Below, piece after piece: positions 35,590-45,484 of a stretch of DNA of 64,000 nucleotides. The notes below the pieces were generated by a model. That model was not told the origin of the DNA. It searched no databases and worked only from the letters and a program-made list of their open reading frames with translations. The translations under genes were made by a program, and so were the position numbers. The first letter of the stretch is position 1, and every line of letters begins with the position of its first letter. This stretch comes from Halomonas sp. YLGW01 (GTDB lineage: Bacteria > Pseudomonadota > Gammaproteobacteria > Pseudomonadales > Halomonadaceae). The stretch lies in assembly GCF_014840935.1 (NCBI RefSeq), contig NZ_CP062005.1, forward strand, positions 2,666,001 through 2,730,000, read 5' to 3'.

Positions 35590-35677
35590 GGCTCTTCTCA
35601 AGTCTCCCCCGAGCCGCAATCGCCGGGCCGAGCCTCCGCCGGCTGGAAGCCGAATCACCTCGGCCGCGCAATCAGGG

Positions 35678-36325
35678 TTACAGCTCTTCTACCGCATCCG
35701 AGAAAAAGTCGTTCAGGGTCAGAATCAGGTGTTTCTTGAGCAGCTGGCCCGCCGGATCATTTACGGAGTTATAACTTTCGAAATCACCACGTTCGTGGTC
35801 GACATCATCCTTCACCGTGTAGTCTTCGGCGTAGATCAGCATGTCTTTCGCATGTAACTCGTACCGAGCATCGAAATCGGCAATGATCTGGTATTCACTC
35901 GGTGCCAACCCCAGCGTCAGAAGCCCCTTACCAAAGCTTTCGGCGAGCTGGAAGTCAGCAAAGACCGGGCCTTTCTTGTCATGGGCGGTCAGCTCTACAT
36001 GGACACGATAATCGCTGTTGCCCAGCTCCCCACGAGACACGGAGGAAGGCAGCTGCTCGTAGATGTAATCCGGCAGATTCTTGAGCGTGGCCGCCGAAGC
36101 AACCGACAGCTCGACTTCTGCAAGCGGAGTTAAAGCCTGCTGCTTGCCTTCATTGAAAATCCCGGGGGTCGGCTGGCTGTAATAGATGTCATACGCCAGC
36201 GTTTTACCCTCCAACACTGGCGTATGGACCTGAGAGACGACCGGCATATCAATCTGCGCGTGCGAGGCGCAACCGCTGAGGACCGCAAGGCCAGTGATCG
36301 CGATGGAGGACTTAATCAACTTCAT
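35678..36325 (-). CDS. Hypothetical lipoprotein
   Basis: 215 residues from the ATG preceded by GGAG; the longer frame adds eight residues. The signal sequence MKLIKSSIAITGLAVLSGCA has a lipobox (LSGC), so it should be acylated and sorted to an envelope membrane. The mature part is acidic, with no recognised domain (DIYYSQPTPGIFNEGKQQ; YDVDHERGD-like acidic stretches). G+C is lower than its neighbours. It has a 180-nt upstream gap containing the tandem repeat and the Fur site of the next gene. Function unknown. Confidence 0.78.
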   Translation of the reverse strand: MKLIKSSIAITGLAVLSGCASHAQIDMPVVSQVHTPVLEGKTLAYDIYYSQPTPGIFNEGKQQALTPLAEVELSVASAATLKNLPDYIYEQLPSSVSRGELGNSDYRVHVELTAHDKKGPVFADFQLAESFGKGLLTLGLAPSEYQIIADFDARYELHAKDMLIYAEDYTVKDDVDHERGDFESYNSVNDPAGQLLKKHLILTLNDFFSDAVEEL

Positions 36326-36432
36326 CGTGGTAGCTCCGATAACCTGCAAGGTGATTCAAATAAAAATTGAGTAGATAAAGCTAATATAATATCGATTAAA
36401 TTTCACTGGTCCGAATCACTTCCTGCATTTGT

Positions 36433-36488
36433 CGCACCACCTGCCCTCGCACCACCTGCCCTCGCACCACCTGCCCTCGCACCACCTG
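36433..36488. repeat. 15-bp direct tandem repeat, about 3.7 copies
   Basis: Unit CGCACCACCTGCCCT, three perfect copies then CGCACCACCTG, directly abutting the Fur box. G+C-rich units inside an otherwise A+T-rich gap. Confidence 0.95.
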
Positions 36489-36493
36489 TTATT

Positions 36494-36512
36494 GATAATG
36501 ATTAGCATTTAA
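36494..36512 (+). promoter_or_regulatory. Fur box upstream of fhuF-like gene
   Basis: GATAATGATTAGCATTTAA matches 14 of 19 positions of the classical Fur consensus. It sits 44 nt before the start codon of the ferric reductase gene. Confidence 0.75.
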
Positions 36513-36555
36513 TTTAGCATCGCTAAACCTGATGCCCGCTGCTGAGACGACCTTC

Positions 36556-37323
36556 ATGCCCTCGTTGCTCGATGCGCTCTATTCCGGCCCGCTGGATGGC
36601 CTGACGCCCCCGCGGCTCGGCCCGCTCACGGCCCCGGCCGTGGCAATGCGCGACCTGCTGGCTCCCGGCCGGCTCGAGGCCGAGCTCGAGCGCTTCGGCG
36701 CCGGCTACGGCGATGCTGATTGCAAAGGCCAGGGCGATCGTCGGGCGGTCGCCTCGCTGTGGTCGAAGTGGCATGCCGGCGCCCTACTGGCCCCCTACCT
36801 GGCCGCCAACCTGCTGCTCGAGCGGGACCTGCCGGTGAGCCTGGATGAGGTCGGGGTCCACCTCACCCCCGAGGGACGCACCGAGTGCCTGCAGCTGGCC
36901 CATGCCGGTCGTCCGCTCGGCTCGTTGGACGGCTTCACACGTTTCTCGACCCTGCTCGATGATCACCTGACGCCGCTGATCGCGCGGCTGTCGGCCTTGT
37001 CCGGGGCCTCGGCGAAGGTCTTCTGGAGCAATGTCGGCAACAGCTTCGAGCACTTCCTGACGGCCCTCGAGGGTCACCCCATGGCGCACCCGGGTGTCGC
37101 CGCGGAAGGTAAGCGCCTGCTGGAGAGCCGCACCCTGCCAGACGGGCGGCGCAACCCGCTCTATCAGCCGGTGCGCTATGTCCAGCCGACCAGTGAGGGC
37201 GCCTCGGCTCCCGAGCCCACCAGGCGGGTGAGGCGGGTGAGGCGCCTGTGCTGCCTGCGCTACTTGTTGCCCGATCTCGGCTACTGCGGCAACTGCCCTC
37301 TACCGGGCAAGGCCAGCGGCTAG
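36556..37323 (+). CDS. Siderophore ferric-iron reductase, FhuF-like
   Basis: 255 residues from the second ATG; another ATG eight codons earlier is possible. The C-terminal motif CCLRYLLPDLGYCGNCP is the Cys-Cys-x10-Cys-x2-Cys set that holds the [2Fe-2S] cluster in FhuF proteins. The body is alpha-helical (SLWSKWHAGALLAPYLAANL). It releases iron from internalised hydroxamate siderophores by reduction in the cytosol. A strong Fur box lies upstream and the AraC regulator starts 2 nt after its stop, so the two are co-transcribed. Confidence 0.88.
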   Translation: MPSLLDALYSGPLDGLTPPRLGPLTAPAVAMRDLLAPGRLEAELERFGAGYGDADCKGQGDRRAVASLWSKWHAGALLAPYLAANLLLERDLPVSLDEVGVHLTPEGRTECLQLAHAGRPLGSLDGFTRFSTLLDDHLTPLIARLSALSGASAKVFWSNVGNSFEHFLTALEGHPMAHPGVAAEGKRLLESRTLPDGRRNPLYQPVRYVQPTSEGASAPEPTRRVRRVRRLCCLRYLLPDLGYCGNCPLPGKASG

Positions 37324-37325
37324 CC

Positions 37326-38339
37326 ATGCAGCCTTCCCGCCAGCTCGCCTCTGAAGGCGCGGCCCACCGGACGCCGCAGCAACACTCGGCCGCGGATCTC
37401 GAACGCTTCGGCGCCCGCCACGGCATCGCCTATCGCTTCCCCGCCCTGGCCGATGGCCCCCTGGCCGACAATGCGGAAGCCGCCCGAACGCCGATCCTGC
37501 GGGGGCAGGTGGATGAGCTCGAGCTGCGCCCGGGCATCTTCCTGACCCGCTCGGACCTCACCGTGCTCGAGCCCTACGCCTCCACCTCGCTGGCCGCCGC
37601 GCCGCTGTTCATCACCGTGATTCTGGAGGGGCGCGTGCGGCTGCGCCTGGGCGATAAGATCCAGTGGCTGTCGCCCGGCCAGGCGCTGTGCTCCCGCTTC
37701 GACGAGCGCCAGGCGCTAGAGGCCTGGCAGCCTGCCGGCCAGCACCTGCGCACCCTCAACCTGGCCTTTCAGGCCGAGGCCCTCGCCGCCCTGAGCCGGC
37801 AGCACCCCAGCCTGGAGGCACTGCGCGAAGGGCCGCCCGCCCTGCGTCGGCAGCCTCTGCCGAACCACCTGATCGCCGCCCTGGAGGAGGCACTGGCCGG
37901 CGATACCAGCGGCGACCCCCGGCTACTGCTCGAGGCCCTGATGCTGCAACTGCTGGCCCGGGTGCTGCCCCGCGAGACAAACGCCGCGCCACCCCGCGTG
38001 CCGGCGGCGTCGGCCCTGTCGAACGGCGAGCAGGAGCGCCTGGCACGGGTGCGCCGGGTGATCGACGAGCGGCCCGAAGCCGATCATCGGCTGGCGGACC
38101 TCGCCCGTCTGGCGGCCATGAGTCCCAGCAGCCTGCGCGCCAAGTTCGCCGCCGCCCAGGGCCAGTCGGTGTTTGCCTACCTACGCGAATGCCGCCTGAC
38201 CAAGGCGGCCCGGCTGCTCGAGCAGGGCCTGGACGTGCAGCAGAGCGCCCATGCCGTGGGCTATGGCCATGCGAGCAACTTCACCACCGCCTTTCGCCGC
38301 CGCTTCGGTGTGAGCCCTAGCGACTACCGCCGTCGCTGA
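37326..38339 (+). CDS. AraC-family regulator, PchR-like
   Basis: 337 residues. A long N-terminal sensor region is followed by two C-terminal helix-turn-helices (LADLARLAAMSPSSLRAKFAAAQGQ, then SAHAVGYGHASNFTTAFRRRFG). Its layout, with a weakly conserved sensor (LFITVILEGRVRLRLGDK), matches PchR-type activators that bind a ferri-siderophore and switch on its receptor. Starts 2 nt after the FhuF-like gene and precedes the receptor gene, consistent with control of that receptor. A perfect terminator follows. Confidence 0.88.
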   Translation: MQPSRQLASEGAAHRTPQQHSAADLERFGARHGIAYRFPALADGPLADNAEAARTPILRGQVDELELRPGIFLTRSDLTVLEPYASTSLAAAPLFITVILEGRVRLRLGDKIQWLSPGQALCSRFDERQALEAWQPAGQHLRTLNLAFQAEALAALSRQHPSLEALREGPPALRRQPLPNHLIAALEEALAGDTSGDPRLLLEALMLQLLARVLPRETNAAPPRVPAASALSNGEQERLARVRRVIDERPEADHRLADLARLAAMSPSSLRAKFAAAQGQSVFAYLRECRLTKAARLLEQGLDVQQSAHAVGYGHASNFTTAFRRRFGVSPSDYRRR

Positions 38340-38344
38340 GCCAA

Positions 38345-38376
38345 GGCATCGAGGGGGCCCTCGCCCCCTCGATGCC
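38345..38376 (+). terminator. Terminator after the AraC-family gene
   Basis: Perfect 13-bp stem GGCATCGAGGGGG/CCCCCTCGATGCC with a 6-nt loop followed by TTTT. Confidence 0.92.
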
Positions 38377-38558
38377 TTTTCCCGCCTCGTTTAATGCCTC
38401 TACTCTGCCCGCTCTCGCCGTTGTGGGCGGCGGCTGACCGACGCTCCCTGACCATCACTGGCGCCGCGAGTTCATCGCCTCAGCGTTCTGCACAGGCGCT
38501 CTGGCATCTCGCATAGCCATGCTGGCACACCGCATAAGTCACCGGGACGAATTACTGG

Positions 38559-38573
38559 AATAATTCTCATTAC
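38559..38573 (+). promoter_or_regulatory. Fur-box-like site before the TonB receptor
   Basis: GAATAAT-T-CTCATTA agrees at 9 of 14 positions with the 7-1-7 Fur consensus and lies 55 nt before the receptor start. Weaker than the fhuF site. Confidence 0.5.
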
Positions 38574-38627
38574 CAAAATGAGTTGACTTACAAAGCGCCG
38601 AGCTCCCGTCCCGAGGAACACCAGCCC

Positions 38628-40739
38628 ATGACCGCCAAGCATCCCCTTACGCTCGCCATCGCGCTTGCCAGCGCCGCCACTCTTGCACCGGCCTGGGCGC
38701 AGGAAGAAGCTTCGAGCGACGAGACCCAGACCCTCGACACCCTGACCGTCACCAGCGCAGCCACCAAGACCGAGACGCCATTCAACGAGACGCCACAGTC
38801 CGTCTCTGTTATCACCAAGGACGAGATCCGCGAGCAGGGTTCGGAATCCGTTCAAGAGGCCACCCGCTATACTGCCGGTGTCTTTACTGGCCAGTACGGG
38901 GCCACGGCTGGCCGATACGATGCCATCAAGCTGCGTGGCCTTGGCAGCGACAGCATAGATAACCAATATCTGAATGGCCTCAAGCTGATGAATGACAAAG
39001 GCACCTATAGCATCCTCCAGATCGACCCGTATTTCCTGGAGAGCATCGAGGTCGTCAAGGGGCCTTCCTCGGTGCTCTATGGACGCGCCGCTCCCGGTGG
39101 GTTGGTCTCTTTGACGAGCAAGCAGCCCACGTTCACCACGCATAGTGATTTGCAGGCCAGCGTAGGGACACAAGGGCATCTCAGTACCGGCTTCGATCTT
39201 GGCGATCAATTAGGAGACTCTGGCCGTGCCGCCTATCGCGTGGTCGGGCTGGTCAAGGATGCGGACAGTCAGTGGGACAAAGTCGAGAACGAACGCTATG
39301 CCATTGCCCCATCGCTGGCGCTCGACGTCAATGACGCAACCTCGCTGACGCTGATGGCCTATCTTCAGAAAGAGCCGGAGGGAGGCTACTACGGCGGGTT
39401 ACCGGCCGAGGGTACACTTTATAGTCATAATGGGAAGACCATTTCCAACAGCTTTTATGACGGCGAAGAAGACTATGAAGAGTTCGATCGCGAACAGGCC
39501 ATGGTCGGCTATCGGCTTGAGCATCGATTTAACAATACCTGGTCCGCCCAACAAAACCTGCGCTACGTTCATAGCGAGGTCGATTATGGACAAGTGTACA
39601 ACGGAGGAACGTGGAACGGGAATGAACTCTCGAGGCGCTACTTCGGTGCCGATGAGGAACTCGATGCACTGGCCGTCGACAATCAGCTAATTGCCGATTT
39701 CAACCTCGGCGGCACACGCCATAATGTGCTGGCCGGGCTGGATTACCAACATCGCGACACAGATGCATACTGGACTTATGGTTACGGGTTCTCCGACATC
39801 AACCCTTTCAACCCAACCTATGGTAGCGACGGCACTATTGCTCCTTATCAGGACGTTGATCGGGAGTTAGATCAGACCGGCCTCTATCTACAAGACCAGA
39901 TCGCCATTGATCAATGGCGACTCACCTTGGGGGGGCGTTACGACTGGGTCGATGTACAGAGTGAGATAGAAGACTTTTCTGTTGGATCAACAAGCGAACA
40001 GCAGTTAAATGATGAATACTTTAGTGGTCGCGGGGCACTTCTGTACCAGTTCGAAAACGGTCTCTCGCCATACATCAGCTATTCTGAATCCTTCAGCCCG
40101 AGCAGCAACGTTGACGAGAACAATGAGCTGATCGATCCCACGGTAGCTGAACAATACGAACTGGGCCTCAAATATCAACCCAACGACACCCGCGATCAAT
40201 ACAGCATTGCTGTGTTCCAGATCGACCAAGACAACGCGTCCAACTATATCCAAGACATCAACGCGTACCGGTCGGTCGATCAGTTACGGTCTCGAGGCCT
40301 GGAAATGGAGGCCGACAAGCACATCACCGACAACTTGGCCGTTCGGGCGAGTTACACCTACACAGATGTCGAGATCATAGAATCCGGTGATGGCTACGAA
40401 GGCAAGACACCGGTCGCAACGCCTGAACATATGGCATCCCTTTGGGGATCATATCGCTTCCAGCAAGGAACATTCTCTGGCCTGACGACAGGCCTCGGGG
40501 TGCGCTATATCGGTGAGACTTGGGCAAATGAGTCCAACACGCTCGAGGTTCCGGATTACACCTTGGTGGACGCTTCCATCAACTATGACCTGTCCAATAT
40601 CGGCTGGAACGGTGTGACGACCCAACTGAACGTCAATAACCTGCTGGACAAGGAGTATGTCGCTTCATGCTATAGCGAGTCCGTCTGCTACTTCGGTGCC
40701 GAGCGCAGCGTGAAGGCCACCGTCAACTACGCCTTCTGA
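38628..40739 (+). CDS. TonB-dependent ferric-hydroxamate receptor, FhuA-like
   Basis: 703 residues. Signal peptide about 1-25 (PAWAQ); a plug domain with TPQSVSVITKDEIREQG, IKLRGLGSDSIDNQYLNG and VVKGPSSVLYGRAAPGGLV; then a 22-strand barrel ending in an aromatic Phe (VKATVNYAF). The VASCYSESVCYFGAERS tail, with two Cys, resembles FhuA and other ferrichrome-type receptors. GAGGAA precedes the ATG. It imports ferric hydroxamates across the outer membrane for the adjoining fhuCDB. The barrel region is noticeably lower in G+C than its neighbours. Confidence 0.9.
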   Translation: MTAKHPLTLAIALASAATLAPAWAQEEASSDETQTLDTLTVTSAATKTETPFNETPQSVSVITKDEIREQGSESVQEATRYTAGVFTGQYGATAGRYDAIKLRGLGSDSIDNQYLNGLKLMNDKGTYSILQIDPYFLESIEVVKGPSSVLYGRAAPGGLVSLTSKQPTFTTHSDLQASVGTQGHLSTGFDLGDQLGDSGRAAYRVVGLVKDADSQWDKVENERYAIAPSLALDVNDATSLTLMAYLQKEPEGGYYGGLPAEGTLYSHNGKTISNSFYDGEEDYEEFDREQAMVGYRLEHRFNNTWSAQQNLRYVHSEVDYGQVYNGGTWNGNELSRRYFGADEELDALAVDNQLIADFNLGGTRHNVLAGLDYQHRDTDAYWTYGYGFSDINPFNPTYGSDGTIAPYQDVDRELDQTGLYLQDQIAIDQWRLTLGGRYDWVDVQSEIEDFSVGSTSEQQLNDEYFSGRGALLYQFENGLSPYISYSESFSPSSNVDENNELIDPTVAEQYELGLKYQPNDTRDQYSIAVFQIDQDNASNYIQDINAYRSVDQLRSRGLEMEADKHITDNLAVRASYTYTDVEIIESGDGYEGKTPVATPEHMASLWGSYRFQQGTFSGLTTGLGVRYIGETWANESNTLEVPDYTLVDASINYDLSNIGWNGVTTQLNVNNLLDKEYVASCYSESVCYFGAERSVKATVNYAF

Positions 40740-40848
40740 TCGGGGCCGGTCCGGCGGCCTATCCTCGGACCGATCACAGCCTTCGCCTGCCGCCTCCCGC
40801 ATGAGAGGCGGCAGGCGTCATTGTGAGCACCACTATTACGAACAAGAA

Positions 40849-40863
40849 TGATTTGATTTATCA
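40849..40863 (+). promoter_or_regulatory. Fur-box-like site before fhuC
   Basis: TGATTTG-A-TTTATCA matches 10 of 14 positions of the 7-1-7 Fur model, 43 nt upstream of the fhuC start. Confidence 0.5.
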
Positions 40864-40905
40864 TCCACTGCTCGTTCATTCATCCCCGTCCTACCGAGAC
40901 CCGCC

Positions 40906-41673
40906 ATGATCGATGTCCGCGCCGCTAGCTTCGAGGTCGATGGCACCCGCCTGCTGCACCCCACCGACCTCTCCCTGGCTCCCGGCCAGGTGGTGGGGCT
41001 GATCGGCCACAACGGCTCCGGCAAGTCGACCCTGCTCAAGCTGCTGGCACGTCAGCAGCCGCCGAGCCAGGGCGCAGTTCACCTCGACGGCACCCCGCTC
41101 GATGAATGGGATAACCGCGCCTTCGCCCGCCGCGTGGCCTACCTGCCCCAGCAGCTGCCGCCCGCCGAGGACCTCACCTGTCGCGAGCTGGTGGGCTTCG
41201 GTCGCTACCCCTGGCAGGGGCTGCTCGGCCGGCCCGGCCGTGAGGACCGCGCCCAGATCGAGCGGGCCCTGACCCTGACCGGCACCCAGGCCTTCGCCGG
41301 CCGCCGGGTCGACAGCCTGTCCGGGGGCGAGCGCCAGCGGGTGTGGCTGGCCATGCTGCTGGCCCAGGGCAGCCAGTACCTGATGCTCGACGAGCCCCTG
41401 GCGGCGCTGGACATCGCCCATCAGGTCGAGGTGCTCGAGCTGATTCGCCGGCTGTGCCATGAGCTAGGGCTCGGCGTGATCATCGTGCTCCACGACATCA
41501 ACATGGCGGCGCGCTACTGCGATCGCCTGATCGCCCTGCATGGCGGCCGAGTGCAGGCCAAGGGCAGCCCCGAGCAGCTGATGCACGACGCCACCCTGGA
41601 GGCCATCTATGGCCTGCCGATGCGGGTCATGCCCCACCCCGGCGGCGTACAGCGCATCGCCGTGGTGCACTGA
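40906..41673 (+). CDS. fhuC: Ferric-hydroxamate ABC transporter, ATPase
   Basis: 255 residues. Walker A GHNGSGKST, Q-loop YLPQQLPPAEDLTCRELV, signature LSGGERQRVWLAM, Walker B YLMLDEPLAALD and the H-loop VLHDINMAARYCDR. The GRYPWQGLLGR segment and overall length are those of FhuC/BtuD-type ATPases. It energises uptake through FhuB. Followed by fhuD after 48 nt and then fhuB, giving an fhuCDB operon. Confidence 0.92.
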   Translation: MIDVRAASFEVDGTRLLHPTDLSLAPGQVVGLIGHNGSGKSTLLKLLARQQPPSQGAVHLDGTPLDEWDNRAFARRVAYLPQQLPPAEDLTCRELVGFGRYPWQGLLGRPGREDRAQIERALTLTGTQAFAGRRVDSLSGGERQRVWLAMLLAQGSQYLMLDEPLAALDIAHQVEVLELIRRLCHELGLGVIIVLHDINMAARYCDRLIALHGGRVQAKGSPEQLMHDATLEAIYGLPMRVMPHPGGVQRIAVVH

Positions 41674-41721
41674 TGCCGCGCCACGTCTTTCTCACCGCTT
41701 CTTGCCCCCCTTGGTTCCTCG

Positions 41722-42705
41722 ATGATTTGTCCTGTGCGTCACAATCCGCAACGCCCGTCGATCCGGCAACGGCTGACCGGGCTGCTCCTTGCCCTGCTGT
41801 TGATGCCCGGGACGCTGGCTCACGCGGCTGACTCTGGCTCGGCTGACTTGGGCTCGGCTGGCGATGGCGATGCCCTCTCAAGCGATCATGCCCCGCGGCT
41901 GGCGATCCTGGACTGGACCCTCGCCGAGACCCTGGTGGCCCTCGGCGCCGCCCCCACCGCCGTGGCTCAGGTCGATGCCTACCACGCCTGGGTCGGCGAG
42001 CCCGCGCTGCCGCCCTCGGTGGTCAATCTTGGCCTGCGCGCCCAGCCCAACCTGGAGCGCCTGGCCCGCCTCGCCCCGGACCGCATCCTGATCTCGCCGA
42101 TGTTTGCCAACCTGACCCCGCGCCTCGAGCGCATCGCCCCCGTCTCGCGGTTTTCCTTCCATTCTCCGCAGGAGCCCATCTGGCCGCAGCTGCTGGCCAT
42201 GACACGCCGCCTGGCCACGCTGAGCGGCCGGAACGCCGCCGGCGAGGCACTGATCGACACGACCCGAAACAGGCTTGCCCGCCTGCGAGAGACCCTGGCC
42301 GAGCACCCCGAGACCGCCGAGGAACCGCTATTGATTGTCCAGTTCATGGATGCCCGCCATGTGCGGGTATTCGGCGACCACGGCCTCTACCAGGCGGTGC
42401 TCAAGCGGCTTGGCCTCACCAACGCCTGGCAAGGAGCCACCAATGCCTGGGGCTTCTCGGTGGTCGGGCTCGAGGCACTCGCCGCCATCCAGGCGCGTCT
42501 GGTAGTGGTCGAACCGCTACCGGTGGGCGTCGCCGCGGCGCTCGACGACAGTAGCCTGTGGCAGGCGCTGCCCAGCGTGCGCGAGCATCGCGTCATCAGC
42601 CTGCCCCCGGTGTGGAGCGCCGGCGCCTTGCCCTCGGCCCGGCGCTTCGCCGAAACGCTCACCCAAGGCCTGCTGCAAGACGAGAGGCACGCCCATGCCC
42701 ACTAA
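41722..42705 (+). CDS. fhuD: Periplasmic ferric-hydroxamate binding protein
   Basis: 327 residues. Signal peptide about 15-36 ([14 protein letters not shown]), then a Gly/Ser-rich spacer and a class III binding fold: [21 protein letters not shown], the tryptophan-containing [26 protein letters not shown] and [15 protein letters not shown]. It delivers hydroxamate siderophores from the receptor to FhuB. The final 11 nt overlap the fhuB start, so translation is coupled. Confidence 0.9.
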   Translation: MICPVRHNPQRPSIRQRLTGLLLALLLMPGTLAHAADSGSADLGSAGDGDALSSDHAPRLAILDWTLAETLVALGAAPTAVAQVDAYHAWVGEPALPPSVVNLGLRAQPNLERLARLAPDRILISPMFANLTPRLERIAPVSRFSFHSPQEPIWPQLLAMTRRLATLSGRNAAGEALIDTTRNRLARLRETLAEHPETAEEPLLIVQFMDARHVRVFGDHGLYQAVLKRLGLTNAWQGATNAWGFSVVGLEALAAIQARLVVVEPLPVGVAAALDDSSLWQALPSVREHRVISLPPVWSAGALPSARRFAETLTQGLLQDERHAHAH

Positions 42706-44725
42706 CACACCCGGCTCCGAACCCCTGACTCCCCCCTTAGCCTCGCACCGTCCTGGCGGCCTGCCGCGAGGCTTCCTGGCCCTGCTGACGCTGATGGCCC
42801 TGGCCGCCGTGGCGCTGGCCGCTCAATCCCTGAGCGCAAGCCTGGGGCTGGCGGATGGCCTCGCTGCCCTGATCGCCCCGCCCAGCGCTACCGGCGAGGC
42901 CCTGGCCCTGCACTTCGCCTGGTGGCCACGGCTCGTCATGGCCCTGCTCGCCGGCGGTGCCCTGGCGCTGGCCGGGGTGCTGATGCAGCAGGTGCTGAGA
43001 AACCCCCTGGCCGCGCCGACCACCCTCGGGGTCGCCAGCGGCGCCAATCTGGCCCTGATGACGGCGACCCTGATGGCACCTGGTCTGCTGACGCTGGGTC
43101 GTGAGTGGGTGGCACTGGCTGGCGGAGGGCTCGCCATGGGGCTGGTCGTCGCCCTGGCCTGGCGCCGCGGCCTGGCGCCGATGGTGGTGGTGCTGGCCGG
43201 CCTGGTGGTCAACCTGTATCTGGGCGCGCTCGGCATGGTGGTGCTGCTGTTCCACCAGGAGGCGCTCAAGGGGCTGATGATCTGGGGCGCCGGCTCGCTG
43301 GCTCAGAACGGCTGGGGGGATGTCGCCCGTCTCGCCCCTCGCCTGCTGCTGGGGGCACTGGCGGCCGGGCTGCTGCTGCGCCCGCTGCGGCTGTTGAGCC
43401 TGGATGCAGCCAGCGCCAGGAGCCTCGGGGTCTCGCTGACCGCCCTGCGCCTGGCCGGGCTCACGGTGGCGATCTTCCTCACCGGCTGCGTGGTCAGCCT
43501 GGTCGGAGTGATCGGCTTCATCGGCCTGGCGGCGCCCAACATCGTGCGCCTGGCCGGCATCCGCACGCTCGGCGGCCGGCTCGTCGCCGCGACGCTGCTC
43601 GGCGCCCTGCTGCTGGCGGTATCGGATCTGGCCATGCAGGCGCTATCCGGGCGTCTGCCGACGCTGATCCCCACCGGGGCGGCCACCGCGGCGCTGGGGG
43701 CCCCGCTGCTGCTGTGGCTGATCCCGCGGCTGCGCCTGACCGGTGGCCAGCCGCCCAGCGCCGACGCCATGCCGGCGGGGCATCGCCACCCGGCTCCCGG
43801 CCGCCTGGCCGTCCTGCTGCTGCTAGCCCTGGCTGGACTGAGCGCGCTGGCGATCATCCTTGGTCAGGACGGCGAACGCTGGGCCCTGTCGCTCGACGGG
43901 GCGGTGCTCGAATGGCGCCTGCCGCGGGTGCTGGCTGCCGCCGGAAGCGGCGTGATGCTGGCCCTCGCCGGCACCCTGATCCAGCGCCTGACGGCCAATC
44001 CCATGGCGAGCCCCGAGGTGCTGGGCATCAGTGGCGGCAGCGCCATCGCCCTGATCGGCGCGATCTTCCTCTTGCCGGCACCGAGCAACCTGATGCTCAT
44101 CGGCGCCGGCACCCTGGGGGCGCTGGCGAGTCTCGCCGTGCTGGTGATGCTCAACCGCAACAGCGGCTTTCGCCCCGAGCGGCTGCTGCTCACCGGGGTG
44201 GCGATCGGCGCGCTCTTCGAGGCGGTGCGCGCCCTGGTGCTGGCCGGCGGCGACCCCCGCGGCCAGCTGGTGCTGGCCTGGCTGTCCGGGTCGACCTACT
44301 ACGTCGACCTGGGCAGTGCCGTCGTGGTCATCGTGCTGGCCGCCGGCATGGCGCTGGCGGTGCGCCCCTTCGCCCGCTGGCTCGACCTGCTGCCGCTGGG
44401 CACGCCCACCGCCGCGTCCCTGGGCCTGCCGGTGGCCCGGGCGCGGCTCGTCCTGCTGGCACTGGTGGCCCTGCTCACCGCCTGCGCCACCCTGGTGGTG
44501 GGGCCGCTGTCTTTCGTCGGCCTGCTGGCGCCACACCTGGCCAGGCTGCTGGGCTTCTCCCGGGCCCGCCATCACCTCGCCGGAGCGGCGCTGATCGGCG
44601 CCCTGCTGATGGTGCTGGCCGACTGGCTGGGCCGCCAGTGGCTTTACCCCAACGAGATCCCGGCGGGTCTGGTGGCCTCCTTGCTGGGCGGCGGCTACTT
44701 CATGTGGCAGCTGCGGCGGCTGTGA
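42695..44725 (+). CDS. fhuB: Ferric-hydroxamate permease, fused double-length FhuB
   Basis: 676 residues comprising two homologous BtuC-like halves (about 25-345 and 370-676), some 20 helices in all. Each half repeats the motif set: [20 protein letters not shown] and [20 protein letters not shown], then [10 protein letters not shown] and [12 protein letters not shown], and [15 protein letters not shown] and [15 protein letters not shown]. The double size is characteristic of FhuB. It forms the inner-membrane channel with a FhuC dimer. Last gene of the uptake operon. Confidence 0.93.
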   Translation: MPTNTPGSEPLTPPLASHRPGGLPRGFLALLTLMALAAVALAAQSLSASLGLADGLAALIAPPSATGEALALHFAWWPRLVMALLAGGALALAGVLMQQVLRNPLAAPTTLGVASGANLALMTATLMAPGLLTLGREWVALAGGGLAMGLVVALAWRRGLAPMVVVLAGLVVNLYLGALGMVVLLFHQEALKGLMIWGAGSLAQNGWGDVARLAPRLLLGALAAGLLLRPLRLLSLDAASARSLGVSLTALRLAGLTVAIFLTGCVVSLVGVIGFIGLAAPNIVRLAGIRTLGGRLVAATLLGALLLAVSDLAMQALSGRLPTLIPTGAATAALGAPLLLWLIPRLRLTGGQPPSADAMPAGHRHPAPGRLAVLLLLALAGLSALAIILGQDGERWALSLDGAVLEWRLPRVLAAAGSGVMLALAGTLIQRLTANPMASPEVLGISGGSAIALIGAIFLLPAPSNLMLIGAGTLGALASLAVLVMLNRNSGFRPERLLLTGVAIGALFEAVRALVLAGGDPRGQLVLAWLSGSTYYVDLGSAVVVIVLAAGMALAVRPFARWLDLLPLGTPTAASLGLPVARARLVLLALVALLTACATLVVGPLSFVGLLAPHLARLLGFSRARHHLAGAALIGALLMVLADWLGRQWLYPNEIPAGLVASLLGGGYFMWQLRRL

Positions 44726-44839
44726 GACGCGATCGGGTCAATCCGCCCCCTTGAAATTCTCCCCACGCCCTCAAGGTAATCGGGTATGGCGCAGCATCCG
44801 GCCATGAGAGAAGGATTCTCAAACCAGGAGGACGGATTC

Positions 44840-45433
44840 ATGACAGCACGGAAATCGCTCGGCACTAATCTGAAAGGCGTCCTGCAAGGCAACCTGAAAA
44901 GCGCCCTGTTCGGCGCCCTCCTCGTCGGTGGCATGAGCGTCACAGGATCAGCCCTCGCCGCTCCCCAGGGACTCTATTCCGCCGATGAGCTCGGCGACGC
45001 CGACGTCGTCCTGAAGGCGACGCCCAGCCAACACGTCGGCGAAGTGGACGATATCCTGCTCGATGACGACATGCGGGTGCGCGCCCTGGTCATCGAGACC
45101 GACGACCAGTTTGGCCTGGCTGAAAAGTCCTACGTGATCGACACCGGTCACTTCACCGTGGAGACGCTCAACGGCGATCGTCTCGATCGGGTCACCTATG
45201 TCGTGCATATCGACATGACGAGTGACGAGATCAGCCAGCAGCCCGAATACACCAGCACCTGGTGGGCAGAGACCAAGCAGGCGACTCGGCAAGCCTGGGC
45301 CAACACCAAGGAGGGCGCCAGCAGCGCCTGGGAAACCACCAAGGCCGCGACCGCCGATGCGCTGACCCGCGCCGGCAACGCCCTGGAATCGGCCGGCGAG
45401 AAGGCCCAGCAGTCCGTCGACCAGAACCAGTAA
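44840..45433 (+). CDS. Exported PRC-barrel domain protein
   Basis: 197 residues from the ATG preceded by AGGAGG. A long N-terminal signal region (hydrophobic about 23-42, ending ALA) is followed by a PRC-barrel: GLYSADELGDADVVLKATP, HVGEVDDILLDDDMRVRAL and VETLNGDRLDRVTYVV. The C-terminus is an Ala/Thr/Glu-rich helical tail with repeated (W)xxTKxA units, resembling stress-related apolipoprotein-like segments. Likely periplasmic; function unknown. It stands alone after fhuB. Confidence 0.8.
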   Translation: MTARKSLGTNLKGVLQGNLKSALFGALLVGGMSVTGSALAAPQGLYSADELGDADVVLKATPSQHVGEVDDILLDDDMRVRALVIETDDQFGLAEKSYVIDTGHFTVETLNGDRLDRVTYVVHIDMTSDEISQQPEYTSTWWAETKQATRQAWANTKEGASSAWETTKAATADALTRAGNALESAGEKAQQSVDQNQ

Positions 45434-45484
45434 GCCTGTCCTGAACCGGCTCGACGCCGGCGCTACGACATCGCCCTGAATCAG

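Noticed and set aside
36433-36488. CRISPR-like array
   Set aside because: Units are contiguous 15-mers without spacers and there are no cas genes; the same holds for the 13-bp repeat at 12388.
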